The notes under the pieces: generated by a model
Databases searched by the model: none
Seen by the model: only the letters and a program-made list of their open reading frames with translations
Told to the model about the DNA's origin: nothing
Part shown: positions 50,001-57,977 of the stretch, in pieces
How positions within the stretch are numbered: the first letter of the stretch is position 1
Layout: every line of letters begins with the position of its first letter
From: Agrypnia vestita
Lineage: Eukaryota > Arthropoda > Insecta > Trichoptera > Phryganeidae
Reading direction: 5' to 3'
Length of the DNA stretch: 64,000 bases
Assembly: GCA_016648135.1 (NCBI GenBank)
Contig: JADDOH010010253.1
Location: 1 to 64,000, forward strand
Program-made: the position numbers and the translations under genes

Positions 50001-53000
50001 TAAACCTTTATTGAACGTTCTGGAACTTTTTAGCCTCACCTCGTAATTTGGAACCTTATAGAACTTTCAGGAATCTTCTAGAACACTCCCCTTCCAGAAC
50101 TTTCTACAGCTTTACCAGACATTCTGAAACATTTTTGACTCACCGGTACACTCCGCCACTTAGTTTGGAAACTTATAGAACTTTCGGGAATATTTTACAA
50201 CATTCTCCTTCCAGAACTTTCTAGAATGGATTTTTCCGGAACCTTCTAGACTTACCATACCTACTGACACAATCGGCGGGCCCATTCTGGAACAATCTGA
50301 AGCATTTGCGCCCTTCCCAAAACAAAACAGCGTGCTAGAAAGCACATTTTCCTCACCCGCTCCCACCCACGCTTAGCCACCCCCACCAAACTGGGACATT
50401 TTCGATGTGACACCAAGGGCTATCTACCACCATAACCATGAGGGGGTGGTAGTGTCTGGTTGTGGAGAAAACTTGGCAGATAGGGAAACACGGGTTTCTT
50501 TTTATATATATATATATTGATTAAACATTGAAAAATAAGTTTTACGGAAACATTGACTGTAGCTAGGCAATAAGGCATCAGCTATAGCAGTTTCTTTCTT
50601 CTAGCTTAATATTAAAATTTGAAGATTAATGTCTTTGATCACTGCAATTAGTAATATGTACATAGTTGAAAAACTATATTTAGTAGTTTTTATTATATAG
50701 AGGTTATTGAAGTTACTCTACCATGAAATGTTAATTTCATGTTAGAGTAACACTTATAATTCGAAAACCCTGGTAATACGTAATTAAAAATAATTTTTTG
50801 CTCCTTGCACCATGAATCAATACATTTATGTTCATATAATTTGATTTTTTTTTTAATTTAACAAAACTGAAAAAAATATTTTGTTTTTTTTTGCGAGTGA
50901 GAACAACAAATATGTAAATATCGGATTCTTTGGTAATAAAATATCGCAACTTTGTATAAGCATACTAAATAGAGTAGCTTGTTGGTGTAGTGGTCATGAA
51001 GCTCGCCTGGTGATCTGGTGGTCGTTGGTTTGAGTCCCATTTCAAGATACCAGAAAATTAGTCCTATTTTCATAGCACAAGCGTTTAGCCTATTTTGAAA
51101 ATAGTAAGAATATTGATAACCAGCATTCCGTGTCCACATCTCTATTTAAAAAAAAAATAATAAAATATTATTTTTGAAATGATTTTTTGAAATATGACTT
51201 TTTTACAAACTTGACAGCCTTTTTCATGAGTTTCACGATTTTTGGCGAATTTCGCAATCGTATCGCATTTTTTTTCAAATTAAGAGTTCTGCATAATTCA
51301 AAATGTTTTTTTTATAATTAGTTTATTTTGGGATGACTTTTATTTTGGGTACAACTGTACACAATTTTACAATTTTAATGTTGGTTTTAATATATGTACA
51401 AATTTTTGCATTTCATTGGATGTTTTTTGTGCACTCTATTATTAAGACTGAATACTCCGGTTTTAGAATTAGAGTTATATTTTTTTTGAAAATCTTTGCA
51501 TATAATTTAATCTTCATAGATCTATTTCAGTACATTGTACAATTAATAAAAGTTTTATTTTGAACGAGTTTGCTTTGGAGTTCTATTATCTTCTTATTTT
51601 GTGATTTAAGTTTATCTGTTTTCAATTTGGTTTCTAATAGAACAATTATATTGTTTTATTTTCCGATTCTCAGGTGTCTCGACTGTACGGCCAAGGCTTG
51701 GACACCCTAGCTGAGGACGCTCTGGCTTCCGTGACCGATGCGCAACCTTTAATGAAACTCCTGGTACCGCTTGCCGGACGGAGATTGAGATGTTTCATTG
51801 ACGGGATTGTTAACAAGGGGGAAATACTTTCCATTCTCCCCACGGCAGCAACATCATATCTACAATCTCTAGTAAGTAAAATAATGACTTATATTTGGCA
51901 TTATGGGAGCACTTGCGTCTTGCATTCTTCAGTTTTATAATGGTTGATGGATTTGTATAAAGCCAATATAATCGCCTAAGATAATAATTGAGAAATATGA
52001 TTTTTGGGGTTTAGAGATGATTAGGAGCAATTGCTTTTTTGGGTCACCACCGTCATGCGACGGAAAAGCTCAAAAGGCGTAGAATATTTGATGATTTATT
52101 ATCTCAATAAAACAAGTACAAAATAAACATGAGTATGATTATAGAGACAATGATAGATACTCTAAGGGCCACAGCCTCCGGCCACCCGCCGGAGGTCTAC
52201 GAAAGACTGACATGCTCGCCTAGGGCGTGTGCCTCTTTTTATGTAATTTAAGAACAAATGAGTCTTCTGTGTGAATATGAAGAAATCGTCCGAAATGCTG
52301 ATGGTGCAGTGACCCGCCACTGTGTGTGTGTGTGGCCTAGATTGGTGATTTTCTGCAATGTGGTATGAATTCCACATGATCAAATTGATACTTTAATATT
52401 CTATCATGTACACACTTTTAACCGTCTTTGGCATGGTGACAAAACAAAAACTTTCTTAAAAAACATACAATAACATGATACATAAAAATCCATACGAATA
52501 TGGGTGTTTCGATTACACACCCATATTCGTAATTCTATTAACAGTTGTAGTTTTCAATTCAATAACCAATCATTCGTAAACTTTTGAATTGAGCATATTC
52601 ATGATTGGTACTCGGTTCAAGATGGTCGACGATACATTATTTACATTACTGAAACACTAATTTGAAGTGAACAAATTTTTGACAGTTTAATGGACGCTTG
52701 TGCATTTCGTGGTCTTGCATTCCCACTACATGCTGCTTTCCGCTACAATGTACGACTTCCATTACAATGAAAATTTTACCCTAACGCACCAAAAGAAGTC
52801 AAAAATATGTAGATGTGAAAATGGAATTTGTCACATCAATACAATACAATTATGATTCCTCTGTTTTGTATGACTTTTGATATTCTATAGGGTGCTAGAA
52901 GAGGGAGGAATGGTAAATTTTATTATTAAAATATTAAAATTGTATTTGAAAATAAATGCAGTTGAACTCGGTTATAATGAGCTCGGGTATAAGATCTCGG

Positions 53001-53712
53001 CAATAATGAGCAAAACTGTGATTCATTTTGATTTGCGCATATTCCCATACAACCGTCCTCGGTTATAAGGAGCGCGATTCCCGGTTACACGGAGCAAATT
53101 TTAGAAACTCTGCATACATATTTGCTTGAGTTACAGAAAAAAAACTAATATGTTCTCATAGCCATGAACTTTGCTTTTAAAGCGGCTCGCACTTAATTAG
53201 GGTTCATTTTATGATGTACACAAATTTGTGTGTCTGAAAATGCCACGTGCACAGGCAAACAATAGTTCGTCGGCATTTCTTATCAAAGGAATGCCGAACT
53301 GATGGTCGAGAACTGTCATAATATAACTCCGATTATTGGGGGTTTTCAAAATGTTTGAGGTGACAGTTTATTTTATGCAGTTTACTGTATTAGCATTTAA
53401 AACCTTATAACCGAGTTCGACTATAACAAACAAGTCAGTAATGATGAAAGTCAATACTGTTTATTTTTTAACTAATATTTAAATCACAGTAAAAAAAATG
53501 TATCAATTTAATGTTTTTTAATTTCATTTGTTTTATAGGAAGAAGTGAATAATGAAATTTCTGTCATAACAACTCTGGAGCCGACTCGCACTCTGCTGGA
53601 GGCCATCATCGCAAGAGGCGGACACGACAGTCACTCCCCGCTGGTGAAGAATGCCAACACGTTGCTGGACTCCTGCACGACTATCCAGCAATACCTCGGG
53701 ATAGGAAAATAG
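34886..53712 (+). CDS. Rab3GAP2: Rab3GAP2, Rab3GAP non-catalytic subunit
   Basis: Regulatory subunit of the RAB3GAP complex, which with RAB3GAP1 stimulates GTP hydrolysis by Rab3 and acts as exchange factor for Rab18; cytosolic, acts on synaptic vesicle, ER and lipid-droplet traffic. Exons: 34886-35097, 36523-36772, 37782-37953, 38795-38935, 40503-40749, 41848-44352, 51674-51871, 53539-53712; every junction is phase-consistent and the total is 3,899 nt, about 1,300 aa (human ~1,390). Recognisable blocks: WLSECQVSLSPCGSLLVF, WVCVAVGFKSGDVGFFTDQG, SLEGGSAQPLLTEVARAA, VVRLFKGYRDGQAGFLE, GKRGQLEVWPLRGPRIAAF, CELLER of the large exon DHVRRIYVS, and the C-terminal LDSCTTIQQYLGIGK. Introns hold many transposons. 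The first coding exon is missing from my model. Confidence 0.92.
35689..36355 (+). mobile_element. Tigger/pogo element with transposase relic
   Basis: Perfect inverted repeats of 23 bp beginning CAGTGGTACCTCGACATACG, with TA at both flanks (35687-35688, 36356-36357). 667 bp. The interior encodes the end of a Tigger-type transposase: QEIGFEESEEEEVISTSEIK, then after a frameshift RVEETLDMFFSKRPTGESE. Internal deletion derivative in the first visible Rab3GAP2 intron. Confidence 0.85.
36523..36772 (+). CDS. Rab3GAP2: Rab3GAP2 exon
   Basis: Acceptor TTATTTCAG, donor AGAG|GTTAAC, phase 0 in and 1 out. Contains VYSEWVCVAVGFKSGDVGFF and SPVLSLKCYTGR, the start of the N-terminal beta-propeller-like half. 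Confidence 0.92.
36894..37704. mobile_element. hAT element with nested foldback
   Basis: Ends CAGGGGCATGCAGTGGGAAC and (reverse complement) CAGGGGCGTGCAGTGGGAAC, flanked by GGGATGTG (36886-36893) and GTGATGTG (37705-37712), an 8-bp duplication with one mismatch. 811 bp, non-coding. The foldback at 37297-37543 lies inside. A lone related end is at 56441. Confidence 0.75.
37297..37543. mobile_element. Foldback MITE, ~110-bp arms
   Basis: GACGGCTCCTACATATAATAT at the left and its exact complement at the right; the arms stay alignable inward through TTCCAAGAAAG / CTTTCTTGGAA. 247 bp. Confidence 0.75.
37782..37953 (+). CDS. Rab3GAP2: Rab3GAP2 exon
   Basis: Entered in phase 1 at TTCAAG|CAGAGC, a NAGNAG acceptor that can add or drop one residue. 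Encodes LTKKLGFHSYNIINDASILG. Donor ACAAG|GTTCAC, phase 2. Confidence 0.9.
38795..38935 (+). CDS. Rab3GAP2: Rab3GAP2 exon
   Basis: Acceptor TTATTATAG, donor AATCAT|GTGAGC, phase 2 both ends. Encodes VGVGDPYIGFHQSLEGGSAQ and the PLLTEVARAAANKI helix. Confidence 0.9.
39354..39775 (+). pseudogene. Penelope-like element fragment
   Basis: The frame 39354-39677 (KEIAKNNGYNTKLSDSIFKK, then IQPAFYASNKLKNYIINNKN) matches the linker before the endonuclease, as in the copies at 45005 and 45956. It continues after a stop as KLECKDCPAFYIGKTTRNIE, the GIY-YIG core, and breaks off. In a Rab3GAP2 intron. Confidence 0.75.
39805..40067 (+). repeat. Foldback hairpin element, copy 1
   Basis: About 263 bp, two near-perfect arms with the loop around 39935 (GTTTACATTTATAACAAAC). 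Outer ends ATGAGTCGTTTATTTCC and GGAGATATACGACTCAT. A second copy, in opposite orientation, is at 63611-63868. Confidence 0.8.
40070..40225 (+). repeat. Dispersed repeat shared with 16290-16450
   Basis: Counterpart of the repeat at 16290; it directly follows the foldback element. Confidence 0.5.
40503..40749 (+). CDS. Rab3GAP2: Rab3GAP2 exon
   Basis: Acceptor GCATCTAG|GG, donor TTGGAG|GTGAGT. Completes the split codon and reads GWLGG, later LLHDSLGRLGLLDVRRGTVV and FKGYRDGQAGFLE. Markedly GC-rich, unlike its introns. Confidence 0.92.
40850..40935 (-). repeat. Second tRNA-like SINE family, copy 2
   Basis: Minus strand: GTCAAGCGGGCATGACAGTG, then GGGGTTCCGGATTTGATTCC (box B-like). Matches 16085-16175. 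It is followed by a hairpin (ACAAAAGTAAATATAAAAAA and its complement, 40927-40981). Confidence 0.45.
41848..44352 (+). CDS. Rab3GAP2: Rab3GAP2 large exon, 835 codons
   Basis: Acceptor TGTTTCAG, donor TATAT|GTAAGT, phase 0 at both ends. It carries the bulk of the C-terminal half: GKRGQLEVWPLRGP, the LVRRLRLLIKEKE helix, VTFIEDKQS, PWWLNIRNLL, SAWVSVSKDNAQWGLLIGKL, GKGSISELTAKWLCSAGVDP, KVGKLPREKLCRQNIGLSDT and the end SDHVRRIY. The open frame extends upstream to 41695, but homology begins after the acceptor. One long uninterrupted frame, no sign of decay. Confidence 0.96.
45005..45690 (-). pseudogene. Penelope-like RT and linker, minus copy
   Basis: Reads LVADIFLNNLEKRIFNSSAL, WKRYVDDILCIWTGTERQVK (RT palm, YVDD), then a stop near 45510, and the linker LNISSVNNKIDFNIFRKDTY to KYILNNKDKDNFF. 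The GIY-YIG part continues out of frame below 45000. Confidence 0.75.
45956..46633 (+). pseudogene. Penelope-like linker and GIY-YIG, plus copy
   Basis: Linker STFHSMLNRLINIPLPVDNF, then KSGVYKLICNDCDYFYIGKT (GVY/YIG with CxxC) and RNFEIRVKDH. A TGA at 46400-46402 interrupts; the frame resumes with NNYSDFSNHLLAMDHSFDIN to 46633. Confidence 0.8.
46707..46740 (+). ncRNA. Hammerhead-ribozyme-like motif
   Basis: CTGACGA (46710-46716), a perfect 6-bp hairpin GAAGCC-ATT-GGCTTC and GAAAC (46733-46737): the conserved core and stem II of a hammerhead ribozyme. It sits at the 3' end of the Penelope-like copy, where such ribozymes are known. The mirrored copy at 44608-44640 has lost the CTGACGA box. 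Helix I/III and the cleavage site are not assigned. Confidence 0.55.
47750..48200 (+). repeat. Uninterrupted copy of the 32560-34060 repeat
   Basis: Shows a single TTAA at 47976-47979 exactly where the other copy carries the 825-bp TTAA element, so it serves as an empty-site relative. Confidence 0.55.
48300..50520. mobile_element. Possible transposon carrying the array
   Basis: The array is preceded by ATACTAGCTGATTAGCCCGG at 48304, a start common in insect dispersed repeats, and followed by CACCAAGGGCTATCTACCAC and a (TA)n tract at 50503-50518. This suggests that the array came within one element. Class uncertain. Confidence 0.35.
48460..50260. repeat. Heat-shock-element-like tandem array
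   Basis: About 15 degenerate units of ~115-120 bp, each with a CACTCCGCCACTCAGTTTGG-like spacer followed by alternating GAA and TTC blocks (TTCTAGAAC, TTCTGGAAC, CTTCCAGAAC). Units begin near 48595, 48796, 48912, 49040, 49156, 49268, 49385, 49503, 49640, 49745, 49863, 49978 and 50148. At 48508-48530 five alternating 3-mers are perfectly spaced (GAA-TTC-GAA-TTC-GAA, 2-nt gaps), the HSF consensus. No ORF. In the last large intron of Rab3GAP2. Confidence 0.8.
50713..50750. repeat. 38-bp near-perfect hairpin
   Basis: TTACTCTACCATGAAAT, a 4-nt loop, then ATTTCATGTTAGAGTAA; one mismatch. Similar small hairpins lie at 52493-52531 and 22215-22245. Confidence 0.6.
50970..51165 (+). repeat. tRNA-derived SINE, copy B
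   Basis: Most complete copy: box A-like TTGGTGTAGTGGTCATGA, box B GGTTTGAGTCC, tail GTCCTATTTTCATAGCACAA and ATCTCTATTTAAAAAAA. Confidence 0.75.
51674..51871 (+). CDS. Rab3GAP2: Rab3GAP2 exon
   Basis: Acceptor GATTCTCAG, donor TCTCTA|GTAAGT. Reads VSRLYGQGLDTLAEDALASV and LLVPLAGRRLRCFI, aligning with the family's YxxGLDxLAEE...LLxLTGQRL stretch. Entered after a 7.3-kb transposon-filled intron. Confidence 0.93.
52962..53430. mobile_element. Small pogo/mariner-like TIR element
   Basis: Left CAGTTGAACTCGGTTATAAT and right reverse complement AGTCGAACTCGGTTATAAGG. About 470 bp, non-coding, in the last Rab3GAP2 intron. Confidence 0.6.
53539..53712 (+). CDS. Rab3GAP2: Rab3GAP2 last exon
   Basis: Acceptor TTTTATAG|GAAGAAG, stop TAG at 53710-53712. 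57 codons ending NANTLLDSCTTIQQYLGIGK. Confidence 0.92.
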   Translation, partial: EEVNNEISVITTLEPTRTLLEAIIARGGHDSHSPLVKNANTLLDSCTTIQQYLGIGK

Positions 53713-53928
53713 CAACGCAACTCGGAAAAAATTGTCAATTACAATGATTTATATATTCCAGTCTTGGCTAACTGAGTAATATGTCATTGAGCATTTTTAA
53801 ATACATTGTAATCCACGCACATGCTCGGTTTGGAGTTTTGTTTTGGGATTCAGATCTTAGATTGTATAAAATCACTGCCAAAGCCTAAAAATGTGTGCTT
53901 TTGAATAATTTAGGAAGTATGAGTTAGC

Positions 53929-53934
53929 AATAAA
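53929..53934 (+). terminator. Rab3GAP2 polyadenylation signal
   Basis: AATAAA 217 nt after the stop codon, the first good signal. Confidence 0.5.
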
Positions 53935-53959
53935 TTTTATCAAATTCTCTTTAGGTAGC

Positions 53960-55200
53960 GTCCATAAACTATGTGGCCTGATCAAGGGGGGGGGGTTAGG
54001 TATAATGCTACGCTGGGCTACGTGAGGGAAAGGGCGGGGGGGGGGTCAGAGTCGTGCTTTGTATTTCTTTCCTTTATTTGGTACAGGTAAAATGGTACCG
54101 AATGTGCGATCGATAAATCATCAATAAATATTATTTTTTGTAATTATAATTTATTTTTGTTCTTATGGGGGCGCTATTCCCGGCCGGCCCTGATAATAAC
54201 GCAACACATTTTGCGACATTTATCAAATGCATTATAAACTATGCAATAGTGATCTAATTGACTTTCTTTCATTGATATACATTGGTTGTACGCATTTCAT
54301 GTTTTCTTCATAATCAATAATAGATTTAACTTTAATTAAAGGCCTTTATCATAGACTAACATCTTATATTATACACATGTCACATAGCATAAGAGTTCAA
54401 TCAACTTTTCCAATGTAATAATAACGTTCTGGCCTATCTTTAATGAGTTTAAAGCATCAACATTTACTGAGGTAGCCGGATGTCTTTGAATGCTTCAGTA
54501 TTTGACCAAATCGTTAATGTCCCGTGTCTGAAATAAGCGTAAGATAGCTCACAATTCGAAACTTAAATAAAATTCTAGTCTGAAAATATTTGTCTATACA
54601 TTACTCGGGAAATTGAGCACATAGCCTATGCTTTGTACATAGCCATAGCATATGTACAAAGCATTTCAAACAATCTACTGAATTAGGTGCATTACAGAAT
54701 TTGAAAAATCAATGCACTTGGTTATTTGTGTTAAAAAATAATTGAAAAAAACATATTGGCAAACATTAAATGCGTATTTACGAAATAGAAGAAAAAGCAT
54801 TTCATAAACGCGGAGCTCTCAAATTATGTAACATAGTTTTAAGTCGGTAATAATTTAAGCAACTACCAAAGTCATTTTCTATAGTCATTCATATAACGGA
54901 ATTCTACCACTCTGCGTGACAAAGGTTTTGACATAGGAGGAGAGTTGAAGCAAACACACTCACGAGGGAGTATATTAATAATTTAAGAGAAGAAATTTAA
55001 CAGCATTCGTGCGGTGAACTAAATAAACCATTAATTTTTGTAGTGACATTTTTAAACTGAATTACCGTCACAAAAGTGTTCTTCCTCCGTTGATTCAATA
55101 GCCCATGAAAGAACAACATGGACCACTCAAATCATTTTTATGAAAATACGTATATGTTCAATTAATTGTGCCTTGGCGTTCGCAGTAATGAAAGCTAATA
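53960..55200. other. Intergenic, nothing clear
   Basis: Two G tracts (about 53985 and 54036) in a repeat of the GCGTCCATAAACTA type, a 14-bp stem hairpin at 54628-54665 (ATGCTTTGTACATA and complement), otherwise unique-looking AT-rich DNA. Confidence 0.4.
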
Positions 55201-55240
55201 TTATTTAGAACTCTGCTTATACACAGCGATCCTTTTGCAG

Positions 55241-55491
55241 GGATATGCGAAATGCTTCTTGAAGTGGAAAGGCAAGAAGCCGCTTTCAATAGTCATAATC
55301 AAAATTGCTATAGCGCGTCCCGTGCAAATGTAGTTGCTGTCATCTTTCAAAATGCCAACGGACAACTCTTTTTGGAAAGAGATTTCATATCCATTGCAGA
55401 TCTGCCCAAACACAAAGACGTAGATAGGATTAGCGTATTGAATTCCTCACTTCATATGTATACTGCTTTTTCCTTACAGTGGTCAAAGTTG
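55241..55491 (+). CDS. Candidate exon, unknown gene
   Basis: Strong acceptor GATCCTTTTGCAG and strong donor AAGTTG|GTAAGAAT bracket 83 open codons (EMLLEVERQEAAFNSHNQNC, ANVVAVIFQNANGQLFLERD, MYTAFSLQWSKL), phase 1 in and 0 out. I do not recognise it. No partner exon found between Rab3GAP2 and the WD40 gene. Confidence 0.35.
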
Positions 55492-55583
55492 GTAAGAATA
55501 CAAATTTAAATTGAGCGAATTTTTGTGAATATTCTCTTGGTACGTTACATGTGTGGTCCAGTGATAGCTACATGAGTTGTAAA

Positions 55584-55992
55584 TAGGGATGGGTAAAAAA
55601 TATCGACATTTATCGTCAATATTTTTTTCGCAACACATATATCAAATATCAATATTTTTTTCGAGTATCAAATTAGTATCTTTTTCGATATATTTTTCTG
55701 GCGACCTTTTTTTTTTGGTCACCAATATTTTTTTCGATATATCGATATTTTTTCTCCAATATATCGATATTTTATTTCGATATATCAATATTTTTTTTTC
55801 AATATATCGATATTTTTTTTCCGAGAAATCGTTTTTTTTTTCTCTAATATCAATATATTTTTTTTTTGGTCGTCAAAAACTTTTTTCCCTTACTTTTGTT
55901 ACATTTTTGGAAAAAATAACAATTACTTTCGATACTTTCTAAAAATATTGATTCGATATATATCGATTTTTTTTTTCATTTACCCATCCCTA
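55584..55992. mobile_element. hAT MITE with perfect target duplication
   Basis: Inverted ends TAGGGATGGGTAAA / TTTACCCATCCCTA, flanked by GTTGTAAA on both sides (55576-55583, 55993-56000). The 409-bp body is a loose repeat of ATATCGATATTTTTTT. No coding capacity. Confidence 0.85.
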
Positions 55993-56440
55993 GTTGTAAA
56001 TTTCTTTGTTCTTTTCTTCTTTCTTTTTTCGTTGCTCCACCACTGCCAAGTACCAAGTTAGAAGTTTTTGCCACATAGACTTGAGGCTACCTAGTTTTTT
56101 CACAACTCGGGAAGATCATAACCTGACCAACCTGCCTAGCAGCAAAGAATATCTTAATTGCTAACATAAAATGTATTTCAGATACATAGATGTACATAGA
56201 TTTCAGAGCTTCTTAAGGGTTATATATTACACTAATGTTTTTATTAGTATTCCTGCTGCCTATTTTAGTATATTAAAAATATTTAATTAAGTAATATGAT
56301 GTTACACTGAATTATTGTTAATATCTTTTATTGTTACAATTATATTGGTTAACATTTACCTTTGACTTTTAACTCAATCCCCATTAAAAGTTTTAATATT
56401 CTTATATAATTACCGCGCTGAAAATATATATTAATGCCAG

Positions 56441-56490
56441 GGGCATGCACTGATCACATTGAAGCATGAATTTGACGTAAATTGAATAAA
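56441..56490 (+). repeat. Lone hAT end related to 36894
   Basis: CAGGGGCATGCACTGATCAC and TTGAAGCATGA match the ends of the element at 36894-37704; the other end was not found. Confidence 0.4.
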
Positions 56491-56639
56491 AATGTAAATA
56501 AAATATATATCTCGAGATATTTCTATCACAGTTATTATTCTATTAAGTCCTTACCTAAGAAATTATCGTTTTCTAGTGGAATATTACTTTTCTAAAATTA
56601 TTTATTCATTTGTTTTCCCATGTTGTGACACTAATGCTG

Positions 56640-57130
56640 CACAGATGGCACGCAATATCAACGATGTGTATAGACTAGGCACTGCCGATGAACGCACGGT
56701 GCGCTTCCATTCTGTAAATTTCAACCTCAAAAACAAGCCCCATGGATGACCGAAAACTACAGTTGATAATGACAAATTCAAAGCTGTAGTGGAAACAGAT
56801 TCATCTCAAACCATGTCAGAATTAGCAACAGCCTTCAACGTAAGTGAAAAAACATAATTGATTCATTTACATTACATTGGTAAAATAAAGAAGCTCGCAA
56901 AGTAGGTTCCGTATGTACTTACTGAAGGATAACGGCAAACTCGCTAGCTTTAATTTATTGAGTCGGCACATAAATGAGGGAATTCTGAATCGAATTATTA
57001 CTTGTGATGAAAAGTGGATCCTGTGTAATAAACAAAAACGTTTGTCGCAATGGAGCCAGAGGAGGCAGCCAAACAATGTCCCGAACGCAAATTGAGTCAA
57101 AAGAAGGAATTTTGCTGAGAAAACTGAACT
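56640..57130 (+). pseudogene. Mariner transposase relic
   Basis: Pieces of the same family as at 163: ARNINDVYRLGTADERTVRF, NFNLKNKPHG, a stop, then VDNDKFKAVVETDSSQTMSE, and later ILNRIITCDEKWILC with the first catalytic Asp region. Many stops and shifts. A pogo-like end (ATTATCAAGGTTTTACTGTA) lies at 57466-57486. Confidence 0.8.
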
Positions 57131-57782
57131 AAGCTCGCGAGCAACGACCCACGCACTATTATTGCTCAGACTGCTTAAGAGAAAGATCACATTTTCACTT
57201 GTTGTCGCTATGAATCGAACTCGGTAATCATTAAATTGTCCTGTGCTTGGTGATATTAAAGACAACGTGTTAATATCACCACGTGTAATATCAATTACGA
57301 AGAAATGCTGAAGTTTTAGAAGACAAGACACGGCTCAACAAGCACGAAAAAACATCCATCATTTCAGAAAATAACTGACATTGTAAAATAGGAGAAAAAA
57401 AAGAAAATTGATTGTGATAATCTACTATGAAATTAACTTTTCGGGAATTTCAAATTACGGCGAATTTCGAATTATCAAGGTTTTACTGTATTACAGTTCA
57501 ATACAAGACAATATTTATTTTTCCATACATTAGTGGCCCACCCTAATGTACGTAATACAAACCTTTTATATAGGGGTTAAAATATAAAATGTAATATCTG
57601 TAGTTACACATATTTTCTGAGGGAAATTAACGTGACAATATGTAGTATTATTTATTTGTAATTGGGTTACCATTGCACTACATAATTGAATTGACAATAT
57701 TTTAAATATAGAAAGATTAAGGTAAACCAGCATAAGTTATCATGAAACATCTAAGTATATCATACAAATTACAAAAGATACA

Positions 57783-57977
57783 TCATTTTTCTTTTTCATC
57801 TCTGTGGAAAGAGAATCCACTTCGCGGTATGTCGGAAACGATTTTAAGAAAGTGCAGCTGCTTTCGAGGCCCTTGGAGCTCCCTGCGGTGGCGGACGGCT
57901 CGCATGGCCGGGGGGGACTTGGGCCTCGGCGGGAGGGCCGTCGCTGACGGGGTCTGCAGGTGGGTGTATATAGGGAT
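57783..57977 (-). CDS. WDY: WD40 gene last exon
   Basis: Acceptor GCCATTTACAG, 64 codons to TGA at 57785-57783. Pro-rich [20 protein letters not shown], then basic [20 protein letters not shown]. Confidence 0.75.
   Translation of the reverse strand: MPIYTHLQTPSATALPPRPKSPPAMRAVRHRRELQGPRKQLHFLKIVSDIPRSGFSFHRDEKEK

Noticed and set aside
50970..51165. Possible tRNA gene
   Set aside because: Box A and B present but no tRNA cloverleaf, and it has SINE copies at 4860 and 59883.
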